DNA of 64,000 bases. Origin: Artemisia argyi (lineage: Eukaryota > Streptophyta > Magnoliopsida > Asterales > Asteraceae). The stretch lies in NCBI GenBank assembly GCA_030686995.1, contig JARVZY010002388.1, positions 248,001-312,000 of the forward strand, read 5' to 3'. The position numbers and the translations under genes were made by a program. Each line of letters begins with the position of its first letter. Positions within the stretch are counted from its first letter, which is position 1. The notes beneath the pieces were generated by a model, which made no database searches, was not told where the DNA came from, and saw nothing but the letters and a program-made list of their open reading frames with translations. Positions 1 to 9,437 of this stretch are shown here, one piece after another.

Positions 1-21
1 GATTTTGTTTCATAAAAACGT

Positions 22-373
22 TGTTGGTAACGTTTGAAGTGACGATCATTATCGAGTCAATGAGTCTAGTAATAGGTTGCATGAGTTTATGTTTTATGCT
101 AGTTTATTAATGTTTACATGTTTTGTTAAAGTCTAAGGGCTAGTTATGTCATATGTTGTAAGTAAGGTGAAGCCCTAAGACTACTAGTATAAATACTATG
201 TAACCTCTCCTTTGAGAGGGGTTGGAATAGTGGTTGGAATGTTGGTTAGTTTTGTCCAAGGAATAAGAAATATCTCTTATTTCCTCTCTAGTTTCTCTCT
301 CTCTCTTAAACATATCATCTTTCTCTCTCTAGATCTCATTTGTGTGAAATCATCTAAAACTTGGGACCTAACA
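22..373 (+). repeat. Left LTR (352 bp)
   Basis: TG...CA termini, repeated at 2537-2890. A TATA box (TATAAATA) lies near 190-197, followed by a CT-rich leader, as expected of a U3/R promoter. Confidence 0.93.
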
Positions 374-389
374 ATTGGTATCATTCGCC
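374..389 (+). other. Primer-binding site (tRNA-Met type, diverged)
   Basis: ATTGGTATCATTCGCC abuts the LTR. It shares TGGTATCA with the plant initiator-Met primer site TGGTATCAGAGC, then diverges. Confidence 0.65.
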
Positions 390-469
390 AAGGGATAATA
401 TAGGTTGATTTAGGTTTGATTTGGTAGAAAAACTAGGTTTTAAAGTGATTTTCTTAAGATTCGGTTACT

Positions 470-1230
470 GTTCATCGACTTTCTGTCGAGTTTGAATTCA
501 TTCTGGTTCTATCGAGTTAGGCTTTATAAAACTTAGCGAGTTAGGATTAAAATACTATCGATTTAGGTGTTAAAACTATCGAGTTAGGTGCTAAAATCTA
601 TCGAGTTAGGATTAAAACTATCGAGTTAGTGTTTCAATACTATCGAGTTAGGTTTCTTAAGATTTTTATCGAGTTTGGATTTTGGATTTTGGCGAGTTAG
701 CCTTGTTTACCTAATCGTTTATCGAGTTAGGATCAGTGTGGCAACCTTCTAAAGGGATACTCTGCTCAAATTTCATTAACTTATCGAGTTAGGGGAATTG
801 CTTAACTTACCGAGTTTGGACCACTACCTAGACTTATCGAGTTTGGACCATTATCTGATCTTACCGAGTTTGACTTAAACAAGTACCTACCGAGTTTGAG
901 TTATACCTGGACTTATCGAGTTTGGAAACTTAAAAGAACTTACCGAGTTTGAGTCACTCCAGGACTTATCGAGTTTGAAACTTCAAAGAACATACCGAGT
1001 TTGAAACTTAAAAGAAACATACCGAGTTTGACAACTTATTTGTCATACCGAGTTTGGGGTTTCTACTTAGCGAGTTAGGATTTCTTGGTATCATCGAGTT
1101 TGAGATCTATCCTTACGTACCGAGTTTGAGACCTATTCTTGCTTATCGAGTTTGAGGTTTATCTGAACATACCGAGTTTCACTACAATCAGAATCATACC
1201 GAGTTTGAGCAAAACATATCAAGTTAGACA
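470..1230 (+). repeat. Array of about 30 short CGAGTT motifs
   Basis: An 11-mer of the form (T/A)(T/C)CGAGTT(T/A)G(G/A) recurs roughly every 20-30 bp, for example near 514, 577, 597, 640, 719, 781, 862, 939, 991, 1045, 1118 and 1196. The first third favours ATCGAGTTAGG. The rest alternates ATCGAGTTTG with ACCGAGTTTG. Spacers are unrelated to each other. The array fills the 5' leader between primer site and ORF. Confidence 0.9.
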
Positions 1231-1275
1231 AACCTTACACACAACCTTTATTTTTCCTTCAAAGATCCATATTTT

Positions 1276-1276
<1 letters not shown>

Positions 1277-1329
<53 letters not shown>
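1277..1329 (+). repeat. Poly-A tract (53 A)
   Basis: An uninterrupted run of A inside the element, downstream of the CGAGTT array. Length may be unstable or assembly-limited. Confidence 0.95.
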
Positions 1330-1333
<4 letters not shown>

Positions 1334-1650
1334 TTTGGCGGGAAAATTTGAGTAAAATTTATTTTTCACAGGAGACTATACGTTCAATTTTTACGTTCAA
1401 TTTAAATTTTGGTATAACGTTGAAAATTTTGGCCCAAAATTCAAATTTTTTCGGTGAAATTTGGCGGCAAAATTTTTGATACTCAAATTTTTCTTGCAAC
1501 TTCATAATTGCATTTCATAGTGATTTTCAAATTTTGGGAGAGAAAATTTTTTCAAATTTATTTTGGAGGGAAAATCGGAAATTACTTTTTCGACTATACA
1601 TTTTACTTTGATTTTTCCGATTACATCGCAACAATCACGGGGGAGAGAAA

Positions 1651-2196
1651 ATGTATCAAACAAGTTCACAAGAGAGAAATATGTCTAAAGTTGAGAAAAG
1701 AGCCATCTATTCTATAGAAGATTGTTTAGCATATTTTCATTCAGTTAAGATTCAATGCACGATTCTCTCAGATACAAGGTTTCCTTCGTGGACTACCTTT
1801 ACTGTATTCTTTGGATCAGATACGGACGTTCTAACCTTTCAAAGGAAACTCCGAGAAAACGTAGTTCAACTTGAAAAGCAAATTGAACAGGGAAGTGATT
1901 GCATGGTAGAATTTAGAGCGCTCAAGACACAGTTCAAAGAGTTCATGGCAATGGATTTTAAAGTGTTCAAAACTTCTCGAGACTATGAATCTCAAAGCAG
2001 GTTATGGAGAGAGAACATCAATAGTATGGAGGTTGAAGCTTTTAGAGATCAGCTTGTTTCACGACTGAGCTACTTAGAATTTGTGCTTAATGAAAGATCA
2101 CTTCATCTGAGTGGTATCAAAAAACTGAAGATGCAGAAAAGAGAGTTAGAAGAAAATGTACGGGAGAATGGAAGTAAAAGACAGACACAGAAGTGA
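1651..2196 (+). CDS. Retroelement ORF, 181 aa, helical, function unknown
   Basis: An intact ATG-to-stop ORF between the poly-A tract and the 3' LTR of the 22-2890 element. The protein is charged and mostly predicted helical, with heptad-like stretches at about residues 55-90 and 135-175 (..LRENVVQLEKQIEQ.., ..LKMQKRELEENV..), suggesting a coiled coil. A TF.VFFG..TDVLTFQRKL segment followed by FRALKTQFKEFMA resembles, from memory, the accessory ORF of non-autonomous Copia-like elements annotated in Asteraceae. No zinc knuckle, protease, integrase or polymerase motif is present. A second ATG in frame is nine codons downstream. The ORF is unbroken in a young element, so it may still be selected, perhaps as a gag-like or packaging protein. 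That function is inference. Confidence 0.6.
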   Translation: MYQTSSQERNMSKVEKRAIYSIEDCLAYFHSVKIQCTILSDTRFPSWTTFTVFFGSDTDVLTFQRKLRENVVQLEKQIEQGSDCMVEFRALKTQFKEFMAMDFKVFKTSRDYESQSRLWRENINSMEVEAFRDQLVSRLSYLEFVLNERSLHLSGIKKLKMQKRELEENVRENGSKRQTQK

Positions 2197-2397
2197 CGAA
2201 AGGTAGATTACTCCATCATTTGATCATAACAACAAGAATGAAGAACAATGATCACAAAGCATGATTGGAACAAAGAATCTTGCAAAGCTATTACACAAAG
2301 ACTCAAAGTTCAAAACAACAAGCATCAAAGAAGTCAAAAGATCTGTCATTTCTACTGGTGGACCCATAACCCACAGGTCCCAAAAGAGATCTCAAAT

Positions 2398-2550
2398 GAT
2401 CACCCCTTTAGGGGGAGATTGTTGGAAACGCAAAAGTGATGATCACCCCTTTAGGGGGAGATTGTTGGAAACGCAAAAGTGATGATCATAAATGCAATCA
2501 AAGAGAGGTCTCAATGATCGTCCCTTAGGGGGAGATTGTTGGTAACGTTT
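2398..2550 (+). repeat. Triplicated polypurine tract / LTR-start junction
   Basis: A 43-bp unit containing CCTTTAGGGGGAGATTGTTG occurs in tandem at 2398-2440 and 2441-2483. A third related copy at about 2520-2548 forms the true purine tract and LTR junction. Each of the first two therefore carries a mock PPT plus the first bases of an LTR (TGTTGGAAACG). Confidence 0.85.
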
Positions 2551-2890
2551 GAAGTGACGGTCATTATCGAGTCAATGAGTCTAGTAATAGGTTGCATGAG
2601 TTTATGTTTTATGCTAGTTTATTAATGTTTACATGTTTTGTTAAAGTCTAAGGGCTAGTTATGTCATATGTTGTAAGTAAGGTGAAGCCCTAAGACTACT
2701 AGTATAAATACTATGTAACCTCTCCTTTGAGAGGGGTTGGAATTGTGGTTGGAATGTTGGTTAGTTTTGTCCAAGGAATAAGAAATATCTCTTATTTCCT
2801 CTCTAGTTTCTCTCTCTCTCTCTTAAACATATCATCTTTCTCTCTCTAGATCTCATTTGTGTGAAATCATCTAAAACTTGGGACCTAACA
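2537..2890 (+). repeat. Right LTR (354 bp)
   Basis: Near-identical copy of 22-373. It is followed by the AACGT target duplication at 2891-2895. Confidence 0.93.
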
Positions 2891-2934
2891 AACGTAATTA
2901 AAACGGTGAAACTATTCAACCCCCTCATATTTTC

Positions 2935-3775
2935 TACACAATGTATTCAAAAAATATGCTAAACAATTCATTAGACTCACCTAGTCAAAATAACACCACT
3001 TTGTTTTCCATTGATCTTGGTGCTCTTAGACCCAATACGCAATTAGTGATTTTAACATCACTTTTTGGTGTTAAACAACCCGCAACCCTAGCTCCCATAT
3101 TCACAGAACCAACAATGATGTCTTCTTCATAAAACCACCCTCTCTAATGACAATACCAGCTGGCCTTGGTAAAACCGGGTTTTTCCTGTTAAAAGCCTCA
3201 TCCCCATCAACCAAAATTCCTTTTCCCTTATCCACAGACCTCTTCACCACCTTTTTATTCTTCTCGAATCCAACATCAGCATCAACCACAACCTTTCTTT
3301 TCAAGTTTACACTTCTCTCCCTATTATATCTAGTCTTAAAAGGAGTTGAAGTGCTAGAGCACCGCAAGCTAGCATCTTCTTCAACCCATCCGACAACCTC
3401 CTCACCTCCACCCTCTAAATCAATGTTTTTTAAATAATAATCAGATAACCTCTGTTTTTGTGAGCAACAAACAAATCTAGGGAACTATTCTGATAACCTA
3501 GTTCCAACAATGTATGGACATCCTTGTCTGTGAATCAACTTCAAACCTTCTTCTAATGATTTTCCAAGAAAACAAAAGAACAATGCCCTTTTTTCTTTCC
3601 TAATGCGTGCTAACATATGATCTAGACCAGTAGTAAAGATATGTCTGTCACAGACAAAGACATAAAGTTTAGAAACAGACCCTTGTACATACCTTAATGG
3701 ACCAAATTCAAATAATCCATTAGTATACATGTTGAACACAACTTCATCCTGATAACCCATTAAATCTTCCACCAT
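2935..3775 (-). pseudogene. Decayed PB1-like / MuDR-associated protein gene
   Basis: Read on the minus strand from an ATG at 3775, the frame encodes about 96 residues (VFNMYTNGLFEFGPLRYV.., then GKSLEEGLKLIH). These match, from memory, the N-terminal PB1-like module of plant MuDR-type transposon proteins (a G.F...P.LRYVGG core and an SLEEGL motif). Similarity continues across at least two frame changes. DLFVAHKN and then DYYLKNIDLEGGGEEVVGWV lie at about 3375-3470, a Lys-rich nuclear-signal-like stretch KRKVVVDADVGFEKNKK follows at about 3240-3300, and VGSVNMGARVAGCLTPKSDV lies near 3020-3110 in another frame. There are several frameshifts and stops, so it is a dead copy. The LTR element at 22-2890 lies just downstream, separated by about 45 bp. 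No transposase catalytic domain is visible. Confidence 0.55.
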
Positions 3776-4228
3776 TTAAATTCAAACATCAAGAGTCAAT
3801 TAAATTAACACACTATTCATATTTATCATTTAATTCAAACTTCAAGACTAAGAGCTACTACAAATGCTATGTCAAACAATCCTACAGTCTCAACAGCTGA
3901 TTACATCATAATAAGTAAAAACATATTTAAACAAGCTCAAAATCAGGAAACATCTTACTTATATTCTTACCTGATATCTGACAAAACTACCTATATGATA
4001 TCAAACAAAACAACACAATCTAACTCTGTCAGTTATCCCAAACATGCTAACTAGTTCAGACAGTAAATCCAGTAATACGTTATTCACCTTTTATGATTAC
4101 ATTTCCAAAACTCAATTCAAACTCAACCAATCAGCCCACATCCACAATAGTCTGAGTTGAGATTGAGAAGGCATCATCAAGCAGGATATAGCCCCGCATT
4201 TACATTTCCTAGCCATTCACTCCTATAA
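3776..4228. other. Unassigned AT-rich spacer
   Basis: No gene or repeat recognised. The short open frame near 3869-4054 is AT-rich with no recognisable domain. Confidence 0.5.
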
Positions 4229-6191
4229 TCAACCAAGGGTACGGGAGAGGAGAATACGCAATTGTTGTCGAATGTGACTGTGAGGAAAAATAATAAGTCT
4301 CGAAGACATGCTACCATGAAGGATACTAGTACACATGCCGTCACTAGTAACCCTGCTTTTGTAAAGCCTACACTTGATTCGTTAGTTGGGAGTATCCCTC
4401 CTGCAACTGTTGATACAGTTTCAATTGATGCAAACCTGCCTCACGGTTATGGTGTTAAAGTTTCCTCTAACGCAGGCAGTAATGACGCTTCACAACCTGA
4501 GTCGTTTCAAGAGTTTCTTGATGCTAATAAGGTTAATGCTAATGTTCCTCCTAGCAATCCTAACGCTGGGTCGACAGTAACAAATGTGTCTCCTTTGAAC
4601 ACTATCAAAAGTAAGCATGATTTTATTGAATTGGTGATTGGGGTCTCGCTGAAATCATCTTTGGATATTGATTTATTCCTTAAGGAGATTGAAGCCGGAA
4701 AATATCCAAAATGGTCTAATTTGGATAGTGCTACTCGTTCACATGTGCATGACGCTATGTATGGATTGTTTGAGGCTTACGAGATTGAAAGGAAGGCTAA
4801 TGCTACTACTTCTAATTCTGGATATAGTGTCAAAGTTCCAACGCCCAATGGTGTAAATGTGGATGCCAATCCAAATACTACGGTGAGTGCTTTGGCTATT
4901 GATTCAGTTTTTGAAGGAGTTAATGTTTCTATTCCATGTAGAGTGGTCGAAAAGGTTAGTGCACGTCTTGAATACACTCTATATGGTTACTTTATTGGTA
5001 ATAGAATGGCGTTTCCAGTGGTTGAATACTATGTTAGAAATAATTGGGCTAAATATAGTTCGAAAAAGATTATGATGAATGCAAAAGGTTTTTTCTTTTT
5101 CAAATTTGATACTCAGGCTGGTTTAGAAGCAGTATTGGAAGATGGCCCTTGGTTGATACGCAAATCACCGATCATTCTTAAGAAATGGTCAATTGATACT
5201 AGATTATGTAAGGAAGAGTTGACCCGTATTCCGGTATGGGTTAAATTACATGATGTGCCTATTCAAGTTTTTGAAGATGATGGTATTAGCTTGATTGCTT
5301 CATTTCTTGGTAAACCTATTATGCTTGATTCATACACTAGCTCTATGTGTAAGGATTCTTGGGGTAGAAGTAGTTTTGCTCGGTGCTTAATCGAGGTTTG
5401 TTCTGAGGCTGAGCTCGTAGAGGTTATTACTATTGGTGTCCCCTCTCTTATAGGGGATGGGTTTACTAAAGAAACTATCCGAGTCGAGTATGAATGGAGG
5501 CCTCCAAGGTGTACTTCATGTAAGATTTTTGGGCATACCCAGGATCATTGTCCTAAAATCGTGGTCAGTCCTCCTGTTGTTTCTACTCCCAGTGTCGCTA
5601 CTCCTGCAGAGCCTCTTAATGATGGTTTCCAAAAGGTATATCATAAGAAGAAGAAGGGTAAAGCCCAGTCTAGTAATGTGAGTCAGGTTGGTATTTCAGT
5701 CAAACCGAATCTCAGGTATGAGCCTAAGAAGACTACTAGTGAGCCAAAAAAGGGAGCTACTAATAGGAATAATGTGCCTAAATCGTCATCTATGTTGAAC
5801 TCTAAAGGTTTATCCTCTAAGGAAAGCGATATAGCTACATCAAATCCATATGCTGCTTTGGCTACTGATGAAGGCGGTGATGAAGATTTTGTTGAAAACG
5901 TGTTTGATGAATCGACTAATTTATTTCCTAACTCTACTACTGATGGTAGTTCATCATTCACGGCAGCAATTGGTTAGCTTGTTTTGCTTAGTTCTTATTC
6001 TAGGTTCATTTTTTTGATTCTAGAGTTGTTATGAACTGTTGGCATGCCAAAAGCTCTAGGTTTTTTGTTTATCAAGTTGTTTAAGCTTGAGGTTAATGTG
6101 GTACTTCAGCCACATTTCATTTGTACTTAAACGTTTTAGGTTTTAATATATTTACCTGGGTGCAGGATTACTCCCCTTTACCCAAAAAAAA
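4229..6191 (+). mobile_element. LINE-type unit with ORF1 only
   Basis: The open frame begins at 4229 just after a stop, contains a full ORF1 (first ATG 4316), and is followed by about 200 bp of T-rich 3' sequence ending in a short A run at 6184-6191. No endonuclease or reverse transcriptase ORF2 follows, so this is an ORF1-only derivative, either internally deleted or a HAL1-like half-LINE. No target duplication could be identified and the 5' boundary is uncertain. Confidence 0.6.
4316..5977 (+). CDS. LINE ORF1-type protein: DUF4283 plus zinc knuckle
   Basis: 553 aa from the first ATG. The frame is open back to 4229 but has no earlier ATG. Residues about 1-200 are low-complexity, Ser/Asn/Val-rich. 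Residues about 205-375 form a DUF4283 domain (LEYTLYGYFIGNRMAFPVVE, then FFFFKFDTQAGLEAVLEDGP, WLIRKSPIILKKW, and IPVWVKLHDVPIQVF). A CX2CX4HX4C knuckle (CTSCKIFGHTQDHC) lies at about 398-411, followed by a Lys-rich patch (YHKKKKGKA) and an acidic tail. In plant L1-type LINEs this architecture is the nucleic-acid-binding ORF1 protein. The ORF is intact over 1.6 kb, so it is recent or still selected. It is not a typical host gene because it has no introns and sits in a retroelement setting. Confidence 0.8.
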   Translation: MKDTSTHAVTSNPAFVKPTLDSLVGSIPPATVDTVSIDANLPHGYGVKVSSNAGSNDASQPESFQEFLDANKVNANVPPSNPNAGSTVTNVSPLNTIKSKHDFIELVIGVSLKSSLDIDLFLKEIEAGKYPKWSNLDSATRSHVHDAMYGLFEAYEIERKANATTSNSGYSVKVPTPNGVNVDANPNTTVSALAIDSVFEGVNVSIPCRVVEKVSARLEYTLYGYFIGNRMAFPVVEYYVRNNWAKYSSKKIMMNAKGFFFFKFDTQAGLEAVLEDGPWLIRKSPIILKKWSIDTRLCKEELTRIPVWVKLHDVPIQVFEDDGISLIASFLGKPIMLDSYTSSMCKDSWGRSSFARCLIEVCSEAELVEVITIGVPSLIGDGFTKETIRVEYEWRPPRCTSCKIFGHTQDHCPKIVVSPPVVSTPSVATPAEPLNDGFQKVYHKKKKGKAQSSNVSQVGISVKPNLRYEPKKTTSEPKKGATNRNNVPKSSSMLNSKGLSSKESDIATSNPYAALATDEGGDEDFVENVFDESTNLFPNSTTDGSSSFTAAIG

Positions 6192-6550
6192 GGACAAACA
6201 ACTAGGCATCACTATGCAGGGAACACTCACCCACCAATAGATCCAACCATTTCTCCTTTGACAATGTATCGGGTGGACCAAGAAGGTTCATCTTTTACTC
6301 CTCTCTATTTCACCCAACATACATTGTCCACCCAAACCATTTACCCTTTCATAATGGACAACCCTATTTTATGGTACATTTTACTGAATTTTACTCTATT
6401 GAATTCACTATATTTCCTATTTTAGCAGCCTAATTAGAACCATAATACTCTGTTTATCCTAAACCTACCAATCAGGGCCACTCAATCATGCCACTCAATA
6501 TCAGCATATAATAGTATATCAAAAAGATCATAGCATCCAATATAAGCAAA
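6192..6550. other. Unassigned spacer
   Basis: Nothing recognised between the LINE A-tail and the AT-hook remnant. It may be intronic or flanking sequence of the latter. Confidence 0.4.
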
Positions 6551-7024
6551 TTAAAACTGACACATAAATGAAGTATAATACATCAACATACCAAGATCCG
6601 CATGCTCTTCCTTCCCCTCCCTCTTCCTCCAACTCCCAACAGGCTTTCCCCTCTTCGTTTTTTGTGTCATTATACTCGGATTATGACTCCACTTCCTCCC
6701 ACTCCCAACAGTCATTGCACTCGGATTATGACTCCCTTCCCTCTTCCTCCCACTCCCAACAGGCTTCCCCCTCTTCCTTTTTGGTGTCTTGTACTCGGAT
6801 TATGGACTGGTACAAAAAAAGTTACTTTTTTTTCTCTGCAACAACCTTAATGCCGGTTCCGTTACCACTTCCAAAGGTAGGAATAGATATCGCACAGCTA
6901 CCACCCATATTTGGTTCTATGTAAGTTTTGTTGAACAACCATTTAAGAATAACATCTATCATCTTTCCCTATGTTCTTATACGAACCATACTTAGCAATA
7001 ACTTGATCACCAAATAAAGCCATA
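6551..7024 (-). pseudogene. AT-hook-type protein remnant, 3' part
   Basis: Minus-strand reading gives a coding-like stretch just downstream of the Copia insertion (LFGDQVIAKYGSYKNIGK). After a frame change it continues MIDVILKWLFNKTYIEPN and GSGNGTGIKVVAEK, then a basic tail with two KRGKPVGS modules (about 6735-6755 and 6625-6660), resembling AT-hook cores, and stops at 6551-6553. The tail also shows internal duplication of a VGSGRK..SHNPS segment. It joins the 17901-18000 piece once the Copia element is removed. The family is not firmly recognised. RGKPVGS tails occur in MuDR-type proteins and in AT-hook nuclear proteins. Confidence 0.4.
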
Positions 7025-7817
7025 ACTTCTGTGGAAAACTAGAAGGGGGGTTGAATAGTTTTATGTTCTTTTTGAGTTTCTTTTACAAAAATTATAGTTG
7101 CTTATAAAATTTGATTCGATCTTATGTGAATTCAATTGTTAACAAGTATGAGCAAGACTAAATAGATACAATCTAATAATGTAAACAAAGTAATGAAATG
7201 AAATAAAAGATAGAGATGGAGAGATCAAACCACAACACGCGAATTTACAGTGGTTCGGCTACAAGGATACCTTCCTTGCCCTACTCCACTCCCCGAGTAC
7301 CACACTCGAGAGTTTTCTTCACTATGTCAACAAACTCCTTATGGCGGAGAAACCTTACACACCTTGGCTTACACCGATTAACGACACTAAGCTAAATGTC
7401 GAGTTCTAATCCTAGCTAGAACTAATCTCACAACTTCTTCACAACTTCACTACTTCTTCACGATAGCTTCACGACTTCTTCTTCACTTCTACTTCACACC
7501 TTCTTCAATGCACAACTACTTCACAACTCCTACTCTACTTATCAACACAACTAATATCTACAATCTACTAAATCACACAACACTTTTGCAAATAATCTAG
7601 CACTACTACAAGATGATATCAACTAGTCACAACACTACTACTTTGTATAGATGTTGAAGGAGTGTTCTTCTTTTTGCACTTGTGTGGATAAAGTCTTGGA
7701 TCACATGGAAACAAAGACTTATGAATTATATGATCAAAGATTTTTGGAATAGAAATGGAGAAGAGATCAGAAAGTTTTTAGTGCAAAAAGGTGAGAAAAA
7801 TTTGTGGAATGAACCAG

Positions 7818-7825
7818 TATTTATA
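7818..7825 (-). promoter_or_regulatory. TATA box of the LTR promoter
   Basis: TATAAATA on the minus strand, abutting the base of the 7827-7950 palindrome. The equivalent in the 5' LTR is at 17419-17426. Confidence 0.6.
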
Positions 7826-7826
7826 G

Positions 7827-7950
7827 GACAAACAAATACTGTTCTGGAACGTGTCGGTCCCCTTAATTAGGGGCCGGTCCCCTTAATCATTAAGGGGACC
7901 GCCTAGGAATTAAGGGGCCGCCCCCTCCAAAACGTTGGGTTTGTTTGTCC
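7827..7950. promoter_or_regulatory. Long GC-rich palindrome immediately upstream of the LTR TATA box
   Basis: The segment starts GGACAAACAAA and ends TTTGTTTGTCC. Inside are nested inverted copies of CGGTCCCCTTAAT and ATTAAGGGGACCG (7855-7922), giving a possible hairpin of more than 100 nt. It is strikingly GC-rich against AT-rich surroundings. Relative to the minus-strand TATA box at 7818-7825 it occupies the proximal promoter. Confidence 0.8.
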
Positions 7951-8314
7951 TTTTGTGGGGAAGGATTTTCTGGATTATATTTGTCATTTTTGGTTAGAAT
8001 TTTGAATTCATATATTTATAATGAATTAAACCTATTCTTTTAATTCCAAAAATGTTTTTATAAAAGTTATAAAATGTTTGATGTCATTTTATAAAATGTC
8101 TTGTGTTTAAGAAAATGCTTCTTTGATCATGTAATGCATTAGTCACTTTGTTTATTCATACCTTAAGTGATTAGATGAAGAAAGTGAATATTTACTACTG
8201 AATACTTGTTTACGTCATAATTTTCGATTTAATCTAGTTTACATTTTGTGATTATCAAAACATAGAGTTATTGAAAAATATTAATAATGTGTTTAAGCAT
8301 TATTTATATCAACA

Positions 8315-8328
8315 ATCTCCTCCTTTTT
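8315..8328 (-). other. Polypurine tract
   Basis: AAAAAGGAGGAGAT on the minus strand, directly before the 3' LTR. Confidence 0.8.
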
Positions 8329-8791
8329 GATGATTACAAAACTTAAACTCATTAAATCAAAAATTAGTTTTTAGACAAGTAATTTAGTGAGTTTATATTT
8401 ACTTCTCCCCCTTTTTGTAGAATCAAAAAGGTTATGTCGACAAGTTTCAATTATGAAATATTGACGGGATGAGAACTCCCCCTTGATGTGTGCTCCCCCT
8501 CGTTCGGGGGCACCAAGGAAATGAGCTATGGAATGCTTGCAAAGAAAAATATTAGAAGAACAAGCATATAAACAACTATATAAAGTGACAATAATAAAAG
8601 CATTCATATTAAAACAAAAGTTGTGTAAAAACACAACAATACATGAAGCAACAAGATAGATTACAACTAGAATAAACACTAGAGTAAACACCAATTAGAA
8701 GAATACTTCATCATGCAAAGAATACATGAGCTTCATAGAGCTTGCAAGCAAAAGGGTTGTGAAGTCTTTATTTATTAAGCATAGTATATTC
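8329..8791. other. 3' internal region of the Copia-type element, non-coding
   Basis: Untranslated stretch between ORF3 and the purine tract. It has a small GC-rich patch with inverted CCCCCTCGTTCGGGGG near 8502-8517. No gene is seen. Confidence 0.5.
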
Positions 8792-9379
8792 TTAATTAGA
8801 AGAGTAGGAAGGTGATGGTGGAGAAATAGGTGAGGATTGTGGAGGTGGAACAATAGGTGAGGATGGTGGAGGTGGTGGTGGTGGTGGGTTGGTTAGCAAG
8901 TGTTCAATATATGAAAACATATATTGAATTTCATCTCTAAGACCAAAGATTATGGTTCGGTTGTGGATGCAACAAAGACAAGTATCACCATGAGCTTCAA
9001 GTAAGCTCCAAGGTACGGGATTGACAAAGAATGGTGGTGTGATTGGTGGAGATGAGACATGAGCATCAAGAGGTGTTATTGGTGAAAGTGAGATGGTAAG
9101 TTCGGTGGAAAGAGGTTCTTGTGTAGGATGTGGTGATGACAAGTGTGAGTTTATGTAGTCATTGATTGATGAAGTTGAAGGTATGGAAGATGAAGAAGTT
9201 CCATGAGTGGAAGGTGTTTTGGATGGTGCATTTGGTGCACTTGGGGATGAGCATTTAGGTGGAGGTAATGGTGTTGTTTTGTCTTCATTAGTTAAATAAA
9301 TGAAGAGTTGTTTTGGAGGGATGATGACAATCTTTTGTTTCTTTAAGACCTTAGAGATGGAGTTGCTTGGTGAAGACAT
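8792..9379 (-). CDS. Proline/serine-rich retroelement ORF3, 195 aa
   Basis: ATG at 9379, intact to a stop at 8792. The N-terminus is basic (KVLKKQKIVIIPPKQLFIYL), followed by a long Ser/Thr/Pro-rich segment with SPSAPNAPSKTPST and LSPITPLD. A compact conserved-looking core at about residues 128-160 reads LEAHGDTCLCCIHNRTIIFG then LRDEIQYMFSYIEHLL. The C-terminus is poly-Pro. The CLCC..HNR..FGLRDE core matches, from memory, an accessory ORF of non-autonomous Copia-like elements in Asteraceae. The Cys-Leu-Cys-Cys and His-Asn could bind metal, but there is no known fold. The ORF has its own candidate TATA box 59 bp upstream of the ATG (9438-9445) and a hairpin cassette further upstream, so it may be separately transcribed. 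Function is unknown. Confidence 0.65.
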   Translation of the reverse strand: MSSPSNSISKVLKKQKIVIIPPKQLFIYLTNEDKTTPLPPPKCSSPSAPNAPSKTPSTHGTSSSSIPSTSSINDYINSHLSSPHPTQEPLSTELTISLSPITPLDAHVSSPPITPPFFVNPVPWSLLEAHGDTCLCCIHNRTIIFGLRDEIQYMFSYIEHLLTNPPPPPPPPSSPIVPPPQSSPISPPSPSYSSN

Positions 9380-9437
9380 GATGGTTTAGGTTTAAAGAGA
9401 TGATTAATAATGAGGTGAAGAGTGTTCATTTGGAGGG

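Larger units (their letters stand above)
22..2890 (+). mobile_element. Complete non-autonomous LTR retrotransposon, Copia-like
   Basis: Two near-identical LTRs (22-373 and 2537-2890) begin TGTTGG and end CCTAACA. They are flanked by a perfect 5-bp target duplication AACGT at 17-21 and 2891-2895. A primer-binding-like site (ATTGGTATCATTCGCC) follows the left LTR and a purine tract (TTAGGGGGAGAT) precedes the right one. The 2.2-kb interior has no protease, integrase or reverse transcriptase, only a repeat array, a poly-A tract and one 181-aa ORF, so it depends on another element for movement. The two LTRs differ by only a few bases plus one CT step, which points to a recent insertion. The Copia assignment rests on the initiator-Met-type primer site and is tentative. 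Confidence 0.9.
7030..8314 (-). repeat. 3' LTR of the Copia-type element (1285 bp)
   Basis: Matches 16630-17895 over its whole length. It contains the U3 TATA box and the GC-rich palindrome described separately. Confidence 0.94.

Noticed and set aside
470..1230. CRISPR-like regular repeats
   Set aside because: Plant DNA, repeat words only 11 bp, no cas genes, inside an LTR element.
3147..3437. Plus-strand open frame opposite the PB1-like remnant
   Set aside because: Antisense shadow of the minus-strand similarity, with no family match.
5683..5961. Minus-strand ORF within LINE ORF1
   Set aside because: Antisense to the Ser/Lys-rich tail of the plus-strand protein.
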